Assembly: GCA_022843745.1 (NCBI GenBank)
Contig: JALHNB010000034.1
Coordinates: 1 to 64,000, forward strand
Length of the DNA stretch: 64,000 bases
From: Anaerolineae bacterium
GTDB lineage: Bacteria; Chloroflexota; Anaerolineae; Aggregatilineales; Phototrophicaceae
Direction: 5' to 3'
Numbering within the stretch: the stretch's first letter is position 1; every line of letters starts with the position of its first letter. The notes beneath the pieces were generated by a model. The model was not told the origin of the DNA. It searched no databases and saw nothing but the letters and a program-made list of their open reading frames with translations. Of this stretch, positions 17,366 to 26,121 are shown piece after piece. Both the position numbers and the translations under genes were made by a program.

Positions 17366-18437
17366 CGGTTTAGGGGTGTCGATCAGCAATTTATATCGGC
17401 TGTCCAGCGCGAAAACTCGCTCGATCAGCCCAGAAAATTTCACCGGGGAAAAAGGCAAAGGCGGCATGGCAACCGAAGGCACAGGCAAACATGCCGCCCG
17501 TGACCTCGGTCATGGCTGGAAAATCTCGCCGTCGATTGTGGTCAAAGCGGGCGAAACCTTCACGCTGGCGGACATTGAAGGCCCCGGCGCGATCCAGCAA
17601 ATCTGGATGACCCCGACAGGCAATTGGCGACATTCGATTTTGCGCTTTTATTGGGATGACTCGCCCACGCCGTCGGTTGAATGTCCGTTAGGCGATTTTT
17701 TCGCGTCAGGTTGGGGGGAGTACGCGCAGATCAGTTCGCTGGCGGTGTGCGTGAACCCCGGCTCGGCGTTCAATTGTTACTGGGAAATGCCGTTCCGCCA
17801 GAAATGCCGGATCACTGTCACCAATATCGGTGAAAATGACACGACGCTGTATTATCAGATCAACTATACGTTAACCGATGTGCCAGACGACGCTGCCTAT
17901 TTCCATGCCCAGTTTCGCCGCGTCAATCCGCTACCGCTGAAAGAGGTCTACACGATTCTGGACGGGGTCAATGGGCAGGGGCATTACGTCGGGACGTATA
18001 TGGCGTGGGGATCCAACAATAATTTGTGGTGGGGCGAGGGCGAGATCAAGTTTTATCTCGATAACGACGAATATCCGACCATTTGCGGCACTGGAACCGA
18101 AGATTATTTTTGCGGCTCGTATAATTTTGACCCCAGCCCGAAACACGACCAGGGTTATGTGACCTATACCACGCCGTATGCGGGCTTTCATCAGGTCGTC
18201 CGCCCGAACACGGATTATCGCACCCAAATGCGGATGGGGATGTATCGCTGGCACATCACCGACCCGATTCGTTTTGAACAGGATTTGCGGGTGACGATGC
18301 AGGCGCTCGGTTGGGGACGCAACGGACGCTATCTGCCGCTGCAAGACGATATTGCTTCGGTGGCGTTCTGGTATCAGACGATCCCTCACGCGCCTTTCCC
18401 AACGCTGCCGGATCGGGATTATCTGGATGTGATTTGA
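17352..18437 (+). CDS. DUF2961 protein (GH172 glycoside hydrolase family)
   Basis: A 361-residue protein with DUF2961 landmarks in order: RSISPENFTGEKGKGGMA, ADIEGPGAIQQIWMT, SVECPLGDFFASGWG, the hallmark ICGTGTEDYFCGSYNF (probable active-site Glu in TEDYF), and FHQVVRPNTDYRTQMRMGMY. DUF2961 corresponds to CAZy family GH172, whose members act on fructofuranose or arabinofuranose anhydrides and glycosides. No signal peptide is seen, so it probably works inside on an imported oligosaccharide. It may pair with the upstream PhyH gene and importer A or B. Exact substrate unknown. Confidence 0.9.
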   Translation: MASFNGLGVSISNLYRLSSAKTRSISPENFTGEKGKGGMATEGTGKHAARDLGHGWKISPSIVVKAGETFTLADIEGPGAIQQIWMTPTGNWRHSILRFYWDDSPTPSVECPLGDFFASGWGEYAQISSLAVCVNPGSAFNCYWEMPFRQKCRITVTNIGENDTTLYYQINYTLTDVPDDAAYFHAQFRRVNPLPLKEVYTILDGVNGQGHYVGTYMAWGSNNNLWWGEGEIKFYLDNDEYPTICGTGTEDYFCGSYNFDPSPKHDQGYVTYTTPYAGFHQVVRPNTDYRTQMRMGMYRWHITDPIRFEQDLRVTMQALGWGRNGRYLPLQDDIASVAFWYQTIPHAPFPTLPDRDYLDVI

Positions 18438-18607
18438 TGCGGATCGCTGGGAAGTCAGGATGCTGAGGATAGAGAGCAATTCAATGCATAAGGGGCGCAA
18501 CAGACTGTCGCGCCCCTGGTGTGAATATTATTCAACCTCAGTTTTGGACAACCATTCCAACCCTCACCCGCAATAGCGTTGTCCGGCACTGGGAATGGCA
18601 TTTCATA

Positions 18608-18662
18608 CAACCCCTCCCCCAGCCCCTCCCCATTTCGCAAGCTCATGGAGAGGGGAGCAAAA
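18608..18662. repeat. CCCCT palindromic element, copy 6
   Basis: A full-length type A copy: AACCCCTCCCCCAGCCCCTC then CATTTCGCAAGCTCATGGAG and AGGGGAGCAAAA. The left flank GGCATTTCATACAA resembles the flank GGTATTTCATGCAA of copies 3 and 15b. It lies between two converging genes. Confidence 0.9.
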
Positions 18663-18692
18663 GGCGGCGGAGGGTTCCTAAACTCACATTAT

Positions 18693-19943
18693 TTACTGAA
18701 ACAGTGTGCCTTCGATTTGTTCGCAGAACGAATCGGCTGCTTCCTGCGCCGTCATATCGCCTAGCAGAGCGGATTGGAAAACATTCCGTACAACCTCTGC
18801 CTGTTCCGGCAAGCCCGGATTCAGCGGAATCGGATGCCGGGTGTTGGGCTGTGCCATCAGATCCTTGAATGGCGTATAGAATTCATCTTCCAGCGTAATC
18901 AGCGTTGCTGCTTCAGTTGACGGCATGATATTGGTGAATTGCACAAGATTTTCGGCTTCGCCAAGCACCCAGGCAATGAAATCCATTGTTTCCTGGGGGT
19001 GCGCGGCATCACGACTAATCGTGAAAATCCAGCCGCCTGTCGAGCTGGCCGTGCTGCCGTCGCTGCCTTCCAGCGAAATTACACCGTAATCATCGGGAAA
19101 GGTCATGCCGTAGTCCGCTTCAAGCGTATCAGCGGACCAGTGTCCACCCAGGTACATCGCGGCGACGTTGTTGCCAAACGACTGCTCGCGTTCGCCACCC
19201 GTGCCAGTCAGGAGGATGTCCTGTGACATCGCGCCAGAGTTGAAGAGATCAACCCAGTATTGAATGATCTGAACATTATCGCCCTGATTCAATACACACT
19301 CAGTCGCTTCCGCATTGACAAAGTCAAGACCATTTGCCAGCGCGTACATGCCGAGGTGTTCATACAGCGCCACCCATCGCTCGCCGGTAGTTGCCACGAG
19401 ACCATAGATACCATTCTCAGCATCGGTCATTTCAAGGGCGACGGCAGGCAGTTCTTCCCAGGTGGTCGGCGGCTCAAGACCTGCTTCTTCGAACATCGCC
19501 TTATTCCAGTAGAGCATACGTGTGCCGGTGTCAATTGGCAGTCCCCAAACCTGACCCGCCATGAGTGCTGACGAATACATGCCAGGGTAGAACATAGTCG
19601 TGTCCAGCCCATTGTTGGCGAGCAGGTCGTCCATCGGCAGCAGGTAACCGCGATCAATGAACGAACCAACCGTCACCGAGTTGACGATCATGATGTCTGG
19701 CCCCTGGCCGGATTCCATAGTGGCGAGTTGGGTACTGTCGAGTTCCGGGAACGGCACGCCCCGGATGTCGAACTCAATTTCGGGATGTTCTTCCTGATAA
19801 GCTTGTAAAAGCGCTGCGCCCGGGCTGTCCTCTGCGAACCACCATTCACCGACAACCATCGAAATCACGATTTTGTCCTGCGCCCTGACACCTGTCGCAA
19901 TTACGAGAAGCGCCAGAACCAATAGCAAAGAAAGCTTTCTCAT
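18693..19943 (-). CDS. Sugar ABC transporter substrate-binding protein (importer B)
   Basis: A 416-residue family 1 solute-binding protein with a Sec signal (LLLVLALLVIATGVRAQ). Landmarks are EEHPEIEFDIRGVPF, SGQGPDIMIVNSVTV, VWGLPIDTGTRMLYWNKAMF and AHPQETMDFIAWVL. It binds a sugar or sugar-like ligand in the extracytoplasmic space. A GGAGG site precedes the ATG. It lies 275 bases downstream of the two permease genes on the same strand; the gap is filled with repeats, so the gene may have its own promoter. Confidence 0.92.
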   Translation of the reverse strand: MRKLSLLLVLALLVIATGVRAQDKIVISMVVGEWWFAEDSPGAALLQAYQEEHPEIEFDIRGVPFPELDSTQLATMESGQGPDIMIVNSVTVGSFIDRGYLLPMDDLLANNGLDTTMFYPGMYSSALMAGQVWGLPIDTGTRMLYWNKAMFEEAGLEPPTTWEELPAVALEMTDAENGIYGLVATTGERWVALYEHLGMYALANGLDFVNAEATECVLNQGDNVQIIQYWVDLFNSGAMSQDILLTGTGGEREQSFGNNVAAMYLGGHWSADTLEADYGMTFPDDYGVISLEGSDGSTASSTGGWIFTISRDAAHPQETMDFIAWVLGEAENLVQFTNIMPSTEAATLITLEDEFYTPFKDLMAQPNTRHPIPLNPGLPEQAEVVRNVFQSALLGDMTAQEAADSFCEQIEGTLFQ

Positions 19944-20056
19944 TTTTCCTCCAAGATGACTGATATAAATTCTTAAACTTCTATTCTTGTCTTGAGGCGG
20001 ATTATGTGGTGGGTGATCTCCTTTCTAGCTCAATGCTCCAGAAGATATTATGCACT

Positions 20057-20166
20057 TTCCCCCTCACCCCCAGCCCCTCTCCCACAAGGGGCGAGGGGAG
20101 CGAAATCACGATTTCAAGTCCCTCTACCCTGAGTGGGAGAGGGACGCTTCGCGAGGGTGAAGGGTG
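20057..20166. repeat. Two adjacent CCCCT elements, copies 7a and 7b
   Basis: Copy 7a (20057-20103) has CCCCTCACCCCCAGCCCCTC and CCCACAAGGGGCGAGGGGAG. Copy 7b (20118-20166) is a divergent hairpin, CCCTCTACCC...GGGAGAGGGACGCTTCGCGA. They occupy the gap between importer B permeases and its binding protein. Confidence 0.8.
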
Positions 20167-20218
20167 CTGATTTTTAGCCGAGAAGTTCATAATACGCTCT
20201 AGACATCATGACTTTCTA

Positions 20219-21088
20219 TTATTTCAACGCGCCAGACATAATGCCGTCCACGATGTAACGCTGGACAAGGCCGAATATGATAATTGTGGGAACTGACACG
20301 GCCACCGAAGCGGCAATCAGCAGATTCCAGGCGATGCGATGTTCGGCAATAAAGCCGTACAGGCCGACCATGACGGTGCGCAGTTCCGGGTCGCCAATCA
20401 GGGTCACGGCAAGCAAAAACTCCTGCCATACGCCGATAAACACAAAGGCCGCGCTTGCCAACAAACCTGGGACAGACAGAGGCAGCACGATGCTCCACAG
20501 GAGGCCGAGTTTGCCACAGCCATCAATGACGGCGGCATCCAGCACCTCATCAGGGATCGAACGGTAGAAGCCGATGAGCAGCCAGGAGCACAGGGAAAGG
20601 GAGGTGGCGGTGTAAGTGGCGATCAGAGAAATATAGGTATCAAACAAGCCCAACTGCGCCCACATGCGGAACAGCGGCAGGAGCAAAATCGCAGCCGGGA
20701 AAAACTGAGTCCCGACGATGATGCTCAACCAGAAGCGGCGGCCATAAAATTTCAGGAAGGTCAGCGCAAACGCCCCCAGCGCACTGCACGTCACGCAGAC
20801 GATGGTCGCGGTGGTGGTGACAAAGACGCTGTTGAGCAGGTAGCGCGAGAAATTGCCCGTACTCAGCGCTTCCTGATAATTGTTCAGCGTAAAGGGATTG
20901 GGTAACAGTTGCGGCGGGAAGCGAAAGATATTTTCGTTGGTTTTAAATGAACTGAGCACAAGCCACAGGGCAGGCGTAATGAGGATGAAAATTGATGTAA
21001 ACGCCAGTGCAGCCAGCAGCCATGAGCGATTGCGATAAATCCATTCCTGGATCGGATGTGATTTCGTCGTTGTTGTGTAGGTGGTCAT
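20219..21088 (-). CDS. Sugar ABC transporter permease, MalG type (importer B)
   Basis: An integral membrane protein of about 289 residues with six helices and the EAA loop DAAVIDGCGKLGLLWSIVLP, which contacts the ATPase. The ATG at 21088 overlaps the TGA of the upstream permease by one base (TGATG), so translation is coupled. The C-terminal RYIVDGIMSGALK matches MalG-like ends. It forms the pore with the MalF-type partner. Confidence 0.92.
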   Translation of the reverse strand: MTTYTTTTKSHPIQEWIYRNRSWLLAALAFTSIFILITPALWLVLSSFKTNENIFRFPPQLLPNPFTLNNYQEALSTGNFSRYLLNSVFVTTTATIVCVTCSALGAFALTFLKFYGRRFWLSIIVGTQFFPAAILLLPLFRMWAQLGLFDTYISLIATYTATSLSLCSWLLIGFYRSIPDEVLDAAVIDGCGKLGLLWSIVLPLSVPGLLASAAFVFIGVWQEFLLAVTLIGDPELRTVMVGLYGFIAEHRIAWNLLIAASVAVSVPTIIIFGLVQRYIVDGIMSGALK

Positions 21089-22080
21089 CAAACAGCATCC
21101 TCAGTTTTCTTCTGCATTGCTCCACGATTGACAACCAGCAGGTAAAACGCCAGCAGCAGGAGCACGATCACCATCAGAATATTTGAACCCGCCATCGCTT
21201 CCTCGGTGCGGTAGTAGCTGAAGGCGGTGTTATAGATGAACATCGGCAGCGTTTCGGTAGCACGCGCCGGGCCGCCTCCGGTCAGCACGAAAATCGCGTC
21301 AAAATAATTACTCGTCCAGATCAGACCCAAGACTGTTGAGGTGATCGCGACGGGTTTTAACAAGGGTATGGTGATAAAGCGCATTTGATGACGCTCGCCC
21401 GCGCCATCGATACGCGCCGCTTCGTAAAGCTCGGTGGGGATGGTCTGCAACCCGGCGAGGAACATCAGGGCGTAGAAGCCAAAACCTTTCCAGATACCTA
21501 CCACGATGACAGCGGGCATGGCGGTTTGCGCGTTGCCCAGCCACGATTGCGCCAGACTTTCCAGGCCGATACTGCGAAGGACAAGATTAATCATCCCGAA
21601 ATCCTGGCTGTACATAAAGCGCCAGGTGATGGCGACCACGATACCGGGGAGTACCCAGGGTACGACGACCAGCATCCGCGCCAGCCACCGCCCCGGAAAG
21701 CGGCGATGCAATATGAGCGCGAAGTAAAAACCCAGAAGCACCTGACCGAGTGTGACGCCAAATGTCCAGAGAACCGTATTTTTGAGCGCTTGCCCAAAGA
21801 TTGGGTCGTTGATGACTTCCAGATAATTCTCGATGCCGATAAACACCGATGGGCGTGTCAGCGTGGGGCGGCTGTAAAAACTGGTAATGACCATATTGAT
21901 GATCGGGTAAAAAAGTACCAGCACAATGGCAAGGATGGTCGGTGCCAGGAACAGATAGGCCAGCACGTTCTCGCGCATCATGCGCTTGCGCACGACCTGA
22001 GTCTTCTCAACGGCTATTGGGGTTGTCATGGTACGCTGCGCCAAATTTATTTTCCTCTCTACTCTAATGCTGTTCGCCAT
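21088..22080 (-). CDS. Sugar ABC transporter permease, MalF type (importer B)
   Basis: A 330-residue six-helix permease (VLAYLFLAPTILAIVLVLFY) with the EAA loop YEAARIDGAGERHQMRFITI. It is the first gene of the importer B block. The ATG at 22080 lacks a good ribosome site; the in-frame ATG at 22029 (MTTPIAVEKTQ) is an alternative start. It is preceded by 734 bases of repeat-rich gene-free DNA. Confidence 0.92.
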   Translation of the reverse strand: MANSIRVERKINLAQRTMTTPIAVEKTQVVRKRMMRENVLAYLFLAPTILAIVLVLFYPIINMVITSFYSRPTLTRPSVFIGIENYLEVINDPIFGQALKNTVLWTFGVTLGQVLLGFYFALILHRRFPGRWLARMLVVVPWVLPGIVVAITWRFMYSQDFGMINLVLRSIGLESLAQSWLGNAQTAMPAVIVVGIWKGFGFYALMFLAGLQTIPTELYEAARIDGAGERHQMRFITIPLLKPVAITSTVLGLIWTSNYFDAIFVLTGGGPARATETLPMFIYNTAFSYYRTEEAMAGSNILMVIVLLLLAFYLLVVNRGAMQKKTEDAV

Positions 22081-22255
22081 TAGCTTTTAGTCGTTAGCTT
22101 TTAGCTGCTCTGTTGCAAAAATTGTCTTTCGCCGCCGTAGGCTTGAAGCCATACGGCTAGGGGTAGAAAGCCGCCTGAAGGCGACTGTTAGCAATTCTTG
22201 ATGCTTTCGCAGTCCGCTTATGCAAATTAACAATCGAATACGGATCGCCGTGTTC

Positions 22256-22279
22256 GTAGGGGTTTGATGTATCAAACCC
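22256..22279. repeat. GTAGGGG palindrome family, copy 1
   Basis: GTAGGGGTTTGATGTATCAAACCC is a dyad: GGGTTTGAT pairs with ATCAAACCC around a two-base loop. It shares the GTAGGGG edge with the other family members, but the inner arms differ. Confidence 0.7.
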
Positions 22280-22348
22280 TTTTCGTCGCTCGGCTTACCT
22301 GCACATGATGATGTAAATTAACAAATTAGGACGGATACCGATTTAAGA

Positions 22349-22372
22349 GGGCACGATACATCGTGCCCCTAC
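22349..22372. repeat. GTAGGGG palindrome family, copy 2
   Basis: GGGCACGATACATCGTGCCC followed by CTAC: a near-perfect dyad with arms GGGCACGAT and ATCGTGCCC. The same core with AT changes occurs at 61261-61285. Confidence 0.85.
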
Positions 22373-22440
22373 GAACACGGGCAGTTATCCATATTTAATT
22401 TTTAAACCGCATTATTGCTCTGTCCCATAATTAGTTCGGT

Positions 22441-22495
22441 TTAACCCCTCCCCCAACCCCTCCCCATTTCGCAAGCTCATGGAGAGGGAAGCAAG
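22441..22495. repeat. CCCCT palindromic element, copy 8
   Basis: A full-length type A copy, almost identical to copies 6 and 16: AACCCCTCCCCCAACCCCTC then CATTTCGCAAGCTCATGGAG and AGGGAAGCAAG. Confidence 0.9.
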
Positions 22496-22814
22496 GCAGG
22501 TCTTAAACCCCTATGCGGCAGAATCCGCAGGGATCGAAGAACGGAATCACCGATTTTTGAACATAGCGTGAGGAGGTTCAGCCAAGATACTTGCCAACAA
22601 AAAGTCACCGACATATTCCGATGACTGCGCAATGCTTGTTCGGCAGGTGTTTTGAGCAAAGAGGCTGCGATGAATTTAAGTATCTTTGATAAACTAATAA
22701 CGATAACGATCTTGTATGATATTTTGTGTTGCTTTTAAAGGCTGTTTATCCTCATTACGCAAATTATAACTTATATTTTGTATCAGCCAAGTGGTATACC
22801 CAGATGGATATGAA

Positions 22815-23834
22815 ATGAAGGATGCAAACGAACATCTCAGGCACATTCGCCATGTGTATCCTGATCTCGCGATCACGTTATCGCGGCTGCACGCCAAAGA
22901 GGGGCAGTTCAGCGACATCGTGGTCGTCAACGAGTCGCTGATTTTTCGCTTTCCGCGCACACCGGACGTGGCGAAAGATATGAGTTACGAGGTCGCGCTG
23001 CTGAAGAAATTGCAGGGTCGTCTGCCGCTGCCGATTCCGAATCCGATTTACGAGTATTTTGAAGCCGAAAATTTGACTTTGCCATTTCCGAATCCAGCAA
23101 CCCCTCCCCCAACCTTTCCTTCGGTCACCCATTTCGCTTCGCTCATAGAGAGGGGAGAAAAACGCAATAAAGGGGAGGGCATACAGGATTTCGGTACGAA
23201 TATTGAACATTCACCAACAAAACCCTTGATTTTTATGGGCTATCCGATGATTCCTGGCGCACCCTTGTGGCGCGAAACGCTGGCGGCGATCAAGGATGAG
23301 AAAATATTGGATCGACTCGCGGTGCAGCTTGCGGGATTTTTGAAGGCGCTGCACAGCACTCCTGCCGCTGAGATCACGGATCGTCCGGCAGGAGAGACGC
23401 ACGAGTCATGGTCAGCGATGTATACGGCGATGCGCGATCAGCTTTATCCGCATATGCGGCCTGATGCGCGGCAAAAAGTCAGCGAAAATTTCGAGACGTT
23501 TTTAAGCGATCCGGCCAATTTCGCCTACGAACCTGTGCTGCGGCATGGCGATTTCGGGACAGGGAACATTCTCTATGATGCCGAAAAGGGCGAGATCAGC
23601 GGCGTGATTGATTTTTCGTTCTCCGGGGCAGGGGACATGGCACAGGATGTCGGGGCGCTGCTCGGTTACGGCGAGTCGTTCATGGAGCGCTGCTACGCTG
23701 TCTACCCGGAGATGCGCGAGACGCTCAAGCGGGTGCGTTTTTTCCGCACGACGTATGCGCTGCAACAGGCGCTCTATGCGCTGCGCGATGGGAATCGGGA
23801 GGATTTTGAGGATGGGATGCGGGAATATGTGTAA
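22815..23834 (+). CDS. APH-family phosphotransferase with in-frame repeat insertion
   Basis: The 339-residue protein (ATG 22815; a GTG at 22791 is also in frame) has the APH/ChoK kinase-like fold: YPDLAITLSRLHAKEGQFSD, the ATP-lobe strand VVVNESLIFRFPRT, the catalytic loop LRHGDFGTGNILYD (Asp and Asn) and the metal motif VIDFSFSGAGD. Such enzymes phosphorylate antibiotics, sugars or small alcohols; the substrate here is unknown. Residues about 94-117 (ATPPPTFPSVTHFASLIERG) are encoded by a CCCCT element inserted between LPIPNPIYEYFE and LIFMGYPMIPG. The insertion keeps the frame and falls in the loop between lobes. The last codons and 3' flank are duplicated at 31551-31665. Confidence 0.88.
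   Translation: MKDANEHLRHIRHVYPDLAITLSRLHAKEGQFSDIVVVNESLIFRFPRTPDVAKDMSYEVALLKKLQGRLPLPIPNPIYEYFEAENLTLPFPNPATPPPTFPSVTHFASLIERGEKRNKGEGIQDFGTNIEHSPTKPLIFMGYPMIPGAPLWRETLAAIKDEKILDRLAVQLAGFLKALHSTPAAEITDRPAGETHESWSAMYTAMRDQLYPHMRPDARQKVSENFETFLSDPANFAYEPVLRHGDFGTGNILYDAEKGEISGVIDFSFSGAGDMAQDVGALLGYGESFMERCYAVYPEMRETLKRVRFFRTTYALQQALYALRDGNREDFEDGMREYV
23097..23162. repeat. CCCCT palindromic element, copy 9, inside a coding sequence
   Basis: AACCCCTCCCCCAACCTTTC, TTCGGTCACCCATTTCGCTT and CTCATAGAGAGGGGAGAAAA form a type A copy of the longer form also seen at 36743-36806. It lies wholly within the phosphotransferase frame and adds a proline-rich then basic peptide. Confidence 0.92.
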
Positions 23835-23869
23835 GCATGTGTAAATCATCCCAATTCGAGAAAAGCATT

Positions 23870-23947
23870 ATGCGGCGACTCTGTATTTGTACCCAGCAAT
23901 TTTCTTGCCATGATCTTTCATTAAGCGTTGGTATGCGTTTGCCATAG
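23870..23947 (+). pseudogene. Remnant start of a gene like that at 31647
   Basis: Behind the phosphotransferase stop the sequence ATTCGAGAAAAGCATTATGC is shared with the region ahead of the secreted-protein gene at 31647. The start MRRL is kept, but the frame then departs (CICTQQFSC) and stops after 25 codons. It looks like the stub of a deleted copy of that gene. The match covers only its leader and first codons. Confidence 0.6.
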
Positions 23948-23976
23948 TACACATCGGCGGAAATTCATAATCAGTT

Positions 23977-24000
23977 GGGCACAGCACGCTGTGCCCCTAC
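23977..24000. repeat. GTAGGGG palindrome family, copy 3
   Basis: GGGCACAGCACGCTGTGCCC followed by CTAC; arms GGGCACAGC and GCTGTGCCC. The gap 23948-24301 holds this, copy 4 and a short CCCCT copy; no gene is seen. Confidence 0.85.
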
Positions 24001-24110
24001 AAACAAGTATCTCGTAAGAGTGCCCGGCGGGTCGCCCAATGTTTAGAAATCAGTGTGGTGGAAAATTAGGTTGTGTTGACATTTCAGCCTGATGATCTCA
24101 TTCCCTGGCA

Positions 24111-24142
24111 TCCCCACCCCAAACCCCTCCCCATTTCTATGG
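24111..24142. repeat. CCCCT palindromic element, copy 10 (truncated)
   Basis: Only the left half is present (TCCCCACCCCAAACCCCTCC then CCATTTCTATGG); the GGGGAGCAA arm is lost. It is a degraded type A copy. Confidence 0.65.
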
Positions 24143-24187
24143 TTTACGACACGACACTTTTAGGGAATCGGCGGTATTTTTGCACAT

Positions 24188-24212
24188 GGGCAGGTCTCAG
24201 ACCTGCCCCTAC
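24188..24212. repeat. GTAGGGG palindrome family, copy 4
   Basis: GGGCAGGTCTCAGACCTGCC followed by CCTAC; arms GGGCAGGTCT and AGACCTGCCC. Same architecture as copies 2 and 3 with different inner bases, so arm pairing is conserved while sequence varies. Confidence 0.85.
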
Positions 24213-24301
24213 AGAAAAACATCCCGCATGATTTGTGTGGTTGTACTTAGTCCCAAACCTCTTTGGCGAAGTGTTTCTCGTTATATAAGCAGGACAAGAT
24301 T

Positions 24302-25156
24302 TCAGCCTTTAACGCCTGTGACGGAGACGCCTTTAATCAGATACTGCTGACCGAAGTAAAACATAATCAGCATCGGGATCAGCATGAGTACCGAAAACGT
24401 CATCATCACATTGAGTGAATTTTCGTTGCCTTCAAAGCCTTTAAGCGCGTTAAGACCGAGGGAGAGCGTCCAGTTCTGCTGGTTTGATCCCAGGTAAATC
24501 AGCGGATACAGGAAGTCGTTCCACGCGAACTGAAAGGCGAAGATCGACACTGCCGCCAACACGGGCTTGGAGATGGGCATGGCGATGCGCCACCAGACGC
24601 CGAACTCGGATGCGCCGTCGATACGGGCTGCGTCGAACAGTTCTTCGGGAATGCCCTTAAAGAACTGCCGAATCAGGAAGATGTAGAAGGCGTTATGCCC
24701 CAATACACGCGGCAAAATCAGCGGCCAGAAGGTATTCACCCAGCCGATGCGGTCAAAGAAGATGTAAAGCGGGATTAACTGCACGACATAGGGCAGCATC
24801 ATCGTCGCCAGCAGGAGGCCGAAAAACAGCTTTCGCCCTGGAAATGGAATACGCGCGAAGGCAAATGCCGCCAATGGGCAGGGAACGAGCGCGCCGAACA
24901 CCGATGCCACCACGAGAATCAGCGTATTGCGAGTGTAGCGAAGCATCGGTTGATTGGTGAAAATGTCGGTATAATTTTCCAGCGCAATCGGGTCGGGGAT
25001 GAGTTCAATCGTGCGCAGCGTGACTTTGTCTTTCGTTTTCAGCGAGGTCGAAACCGTCCAGATCAGCGGGAAGATCATGACGAGTGCGCCGAGACTGAGG
25101 ATAAAATAGAGTGCCGACTGCCGCAGAATTTTGCTGTTTGGATTTTCAATCATCAT
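24302..25156 (-). CDS. Sugar ABC transporter permease, MalG type (importer C)
   Basis: About 284 residues with six helices and the EAA loop DAARIDGASEFGVWWRIAMP. The ATG at 25156 is preceded by GGAG at a good distance; the C-terminus YLIKGVSVTGVKG is typical. It is the last gene of the importer C operon, starting 11 bases after the MalF-type gene. No ATPase gene follows. Confidence 0.93.
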   Translation of the reverse strand: MMIENPNSKILRQSALYFILSLGALVMIFPLIWTVSTSLKTKDKVTLRTIELIPDPIALENYTDIFTNQPMLRYTRNTLILVVASVFGALVPCPLAAFAFARIPFPGRKLFFGLLLATMMLPYVVQLIPLYIFFDRIGWVNTFWPLILPRVLGHNAFYIFLIRQFFKGIPEELFDAARIDGASEFGVWWRIAMPISKPVLAAVSIFAFQFAWNDFLYPLIYLGSNQQNWTLSLGLNALKGFEGNENSLNVMMTFSVLMLIPMLIMFYFGQQYLIKGVSVTGVKG

Positions 25157-25167
25157 CAACGCTCCTT

Positions 25168-26121
25168 TTATTCTTCATCACCGGCATAAAACACCCAGCG
25201 GTTCGAGGTGCGAAGCATGATGAGCGTGAACACCATGATAATCAAAAACAGGATGACCGAAAGCGCGGCGGCATAGCCTTTGCGGAAGTAGCGGAAGGCG
25301 TTGTTATAGATATTCATCATAAAAACCAGCCCGGCCTGCAACGGCCCACCATCGGAATCGATGAGGACAAACACCTGTGTAAAGACCTGGAAGCTGCCGA
25401 TGATGCCGATAATGAGGTTAAAGAAAATCGTCGGTGTCATCAGCGGGATGGTAATATTTCGAAGGCGATGCCAGCCATTCCCGCCATCAATTGCGACGGC
25501 CTCATAGAGTTCCTGGGGGATACTTTGCAACCCCGCCAGAAAAATGACCATCTGTGCGCCAAAGCCCCAGAGACTCATGATAATCAGTGACGGCTTAATC
25601 CATTCAGGCCGCGAAAGCCAGCGTACCGGGTCCAGGCCAAAAGCCATCAGCAGTTGATTGATGACCCCGTAGCGCGTGTTGAGCAGGCCAGAGAAGATGA
25701 TCGCCGCCGCGACAACCGGTACAATCGCAGGCAGATAGTAAATCGTGCGGAAGAGGGGCATTCCCCGCACGCGCGTGTTCAGCAACAGCGCAACGGCAAA
25801 CGCTACTGCCAGACCCAACGGGACGCTGAACACCATATAATAGAGTGTGTTGCCGACGCTTTTACTAAAAATCTCGTCTTCTGTAAAAATTTCGATGTAA
25901 TTATCCAGACCGATCCAGTTGGGTTGAACTGGCCCAATGGAATAGTCGGTGAAGCTCAGATATAAGTTGGCGGTGAATGGCATCAGGTCAAACAGCAGGA
26001 ACGACAGGAACCAGGGCGCGATAAACACAAAGCCGATCCAACTGCGGTGTTTGAACCAGAAATCGGAGAGCCGGGGCCGTGCCCGACCCTCCGATTGTGC
26101 CAGAATCCTGGCATTAGCCAT
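25168..26121 (-). CDS. Sugar ABC transporter permease, MalF type (importer C)
   Basis: A 317-residue six-helix permease (WIGFVFIAPWFLSFLLFDLM) with the EAA loop YEAVAIDGGNGWHRLRNITI. I chose the ATG at 26121, which has GGAG eight bases upstream and overlaps the end of the binding-protein gene by eight bases; a GTG at 26127 is also open. The overlap implies coupled translation from the binding-protein gene. Confidence 0.93.
   Translation of the reverse strand: MANARILAQSEGRARPRLSDFWFKHRSWIGFVFIAPWFLSFLLFDLMPFTANLYLSFTDYSIGPVQPNWIGLDNYIEIFTEDEIFSKSVGNTLYYMVFSVPLGLAVAFAVALLLNTRVRGMPLFRTIYYLPAIVPVVAAAIIFSGLLNTRYGVINQLLMAFGLDPVRWLSRPEWIKPSLIIMSLWGFGAQMVIFLAGLQSIPQELYEAVAIDGGNGWHRLRNITIPLMTPTIFFNLIIGIIGSFQVFTQVFVLIDSDGGPLQAGLVFMMNIYNNAFRYFRKGYAAALSVILFLIIMVFTLIMLRTSNRWVFYAGDEE

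Larger units (their letters stand above)
22081..22814. other. Repeat-rich gene-free region
   Basis: No reading frame here looks like a gene. It holds a CAGC-like fragment (22085-22110), a GCCGTAGGCTTGAAGCCATA inverted repeat near 22133, two GTAGGGG-palindromes (22256-22279 and 22349-22372) and CCCCT copy 8 (22441-22495). It therefore looks like an accumulation site for small repeats. Confidence 0.7.
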
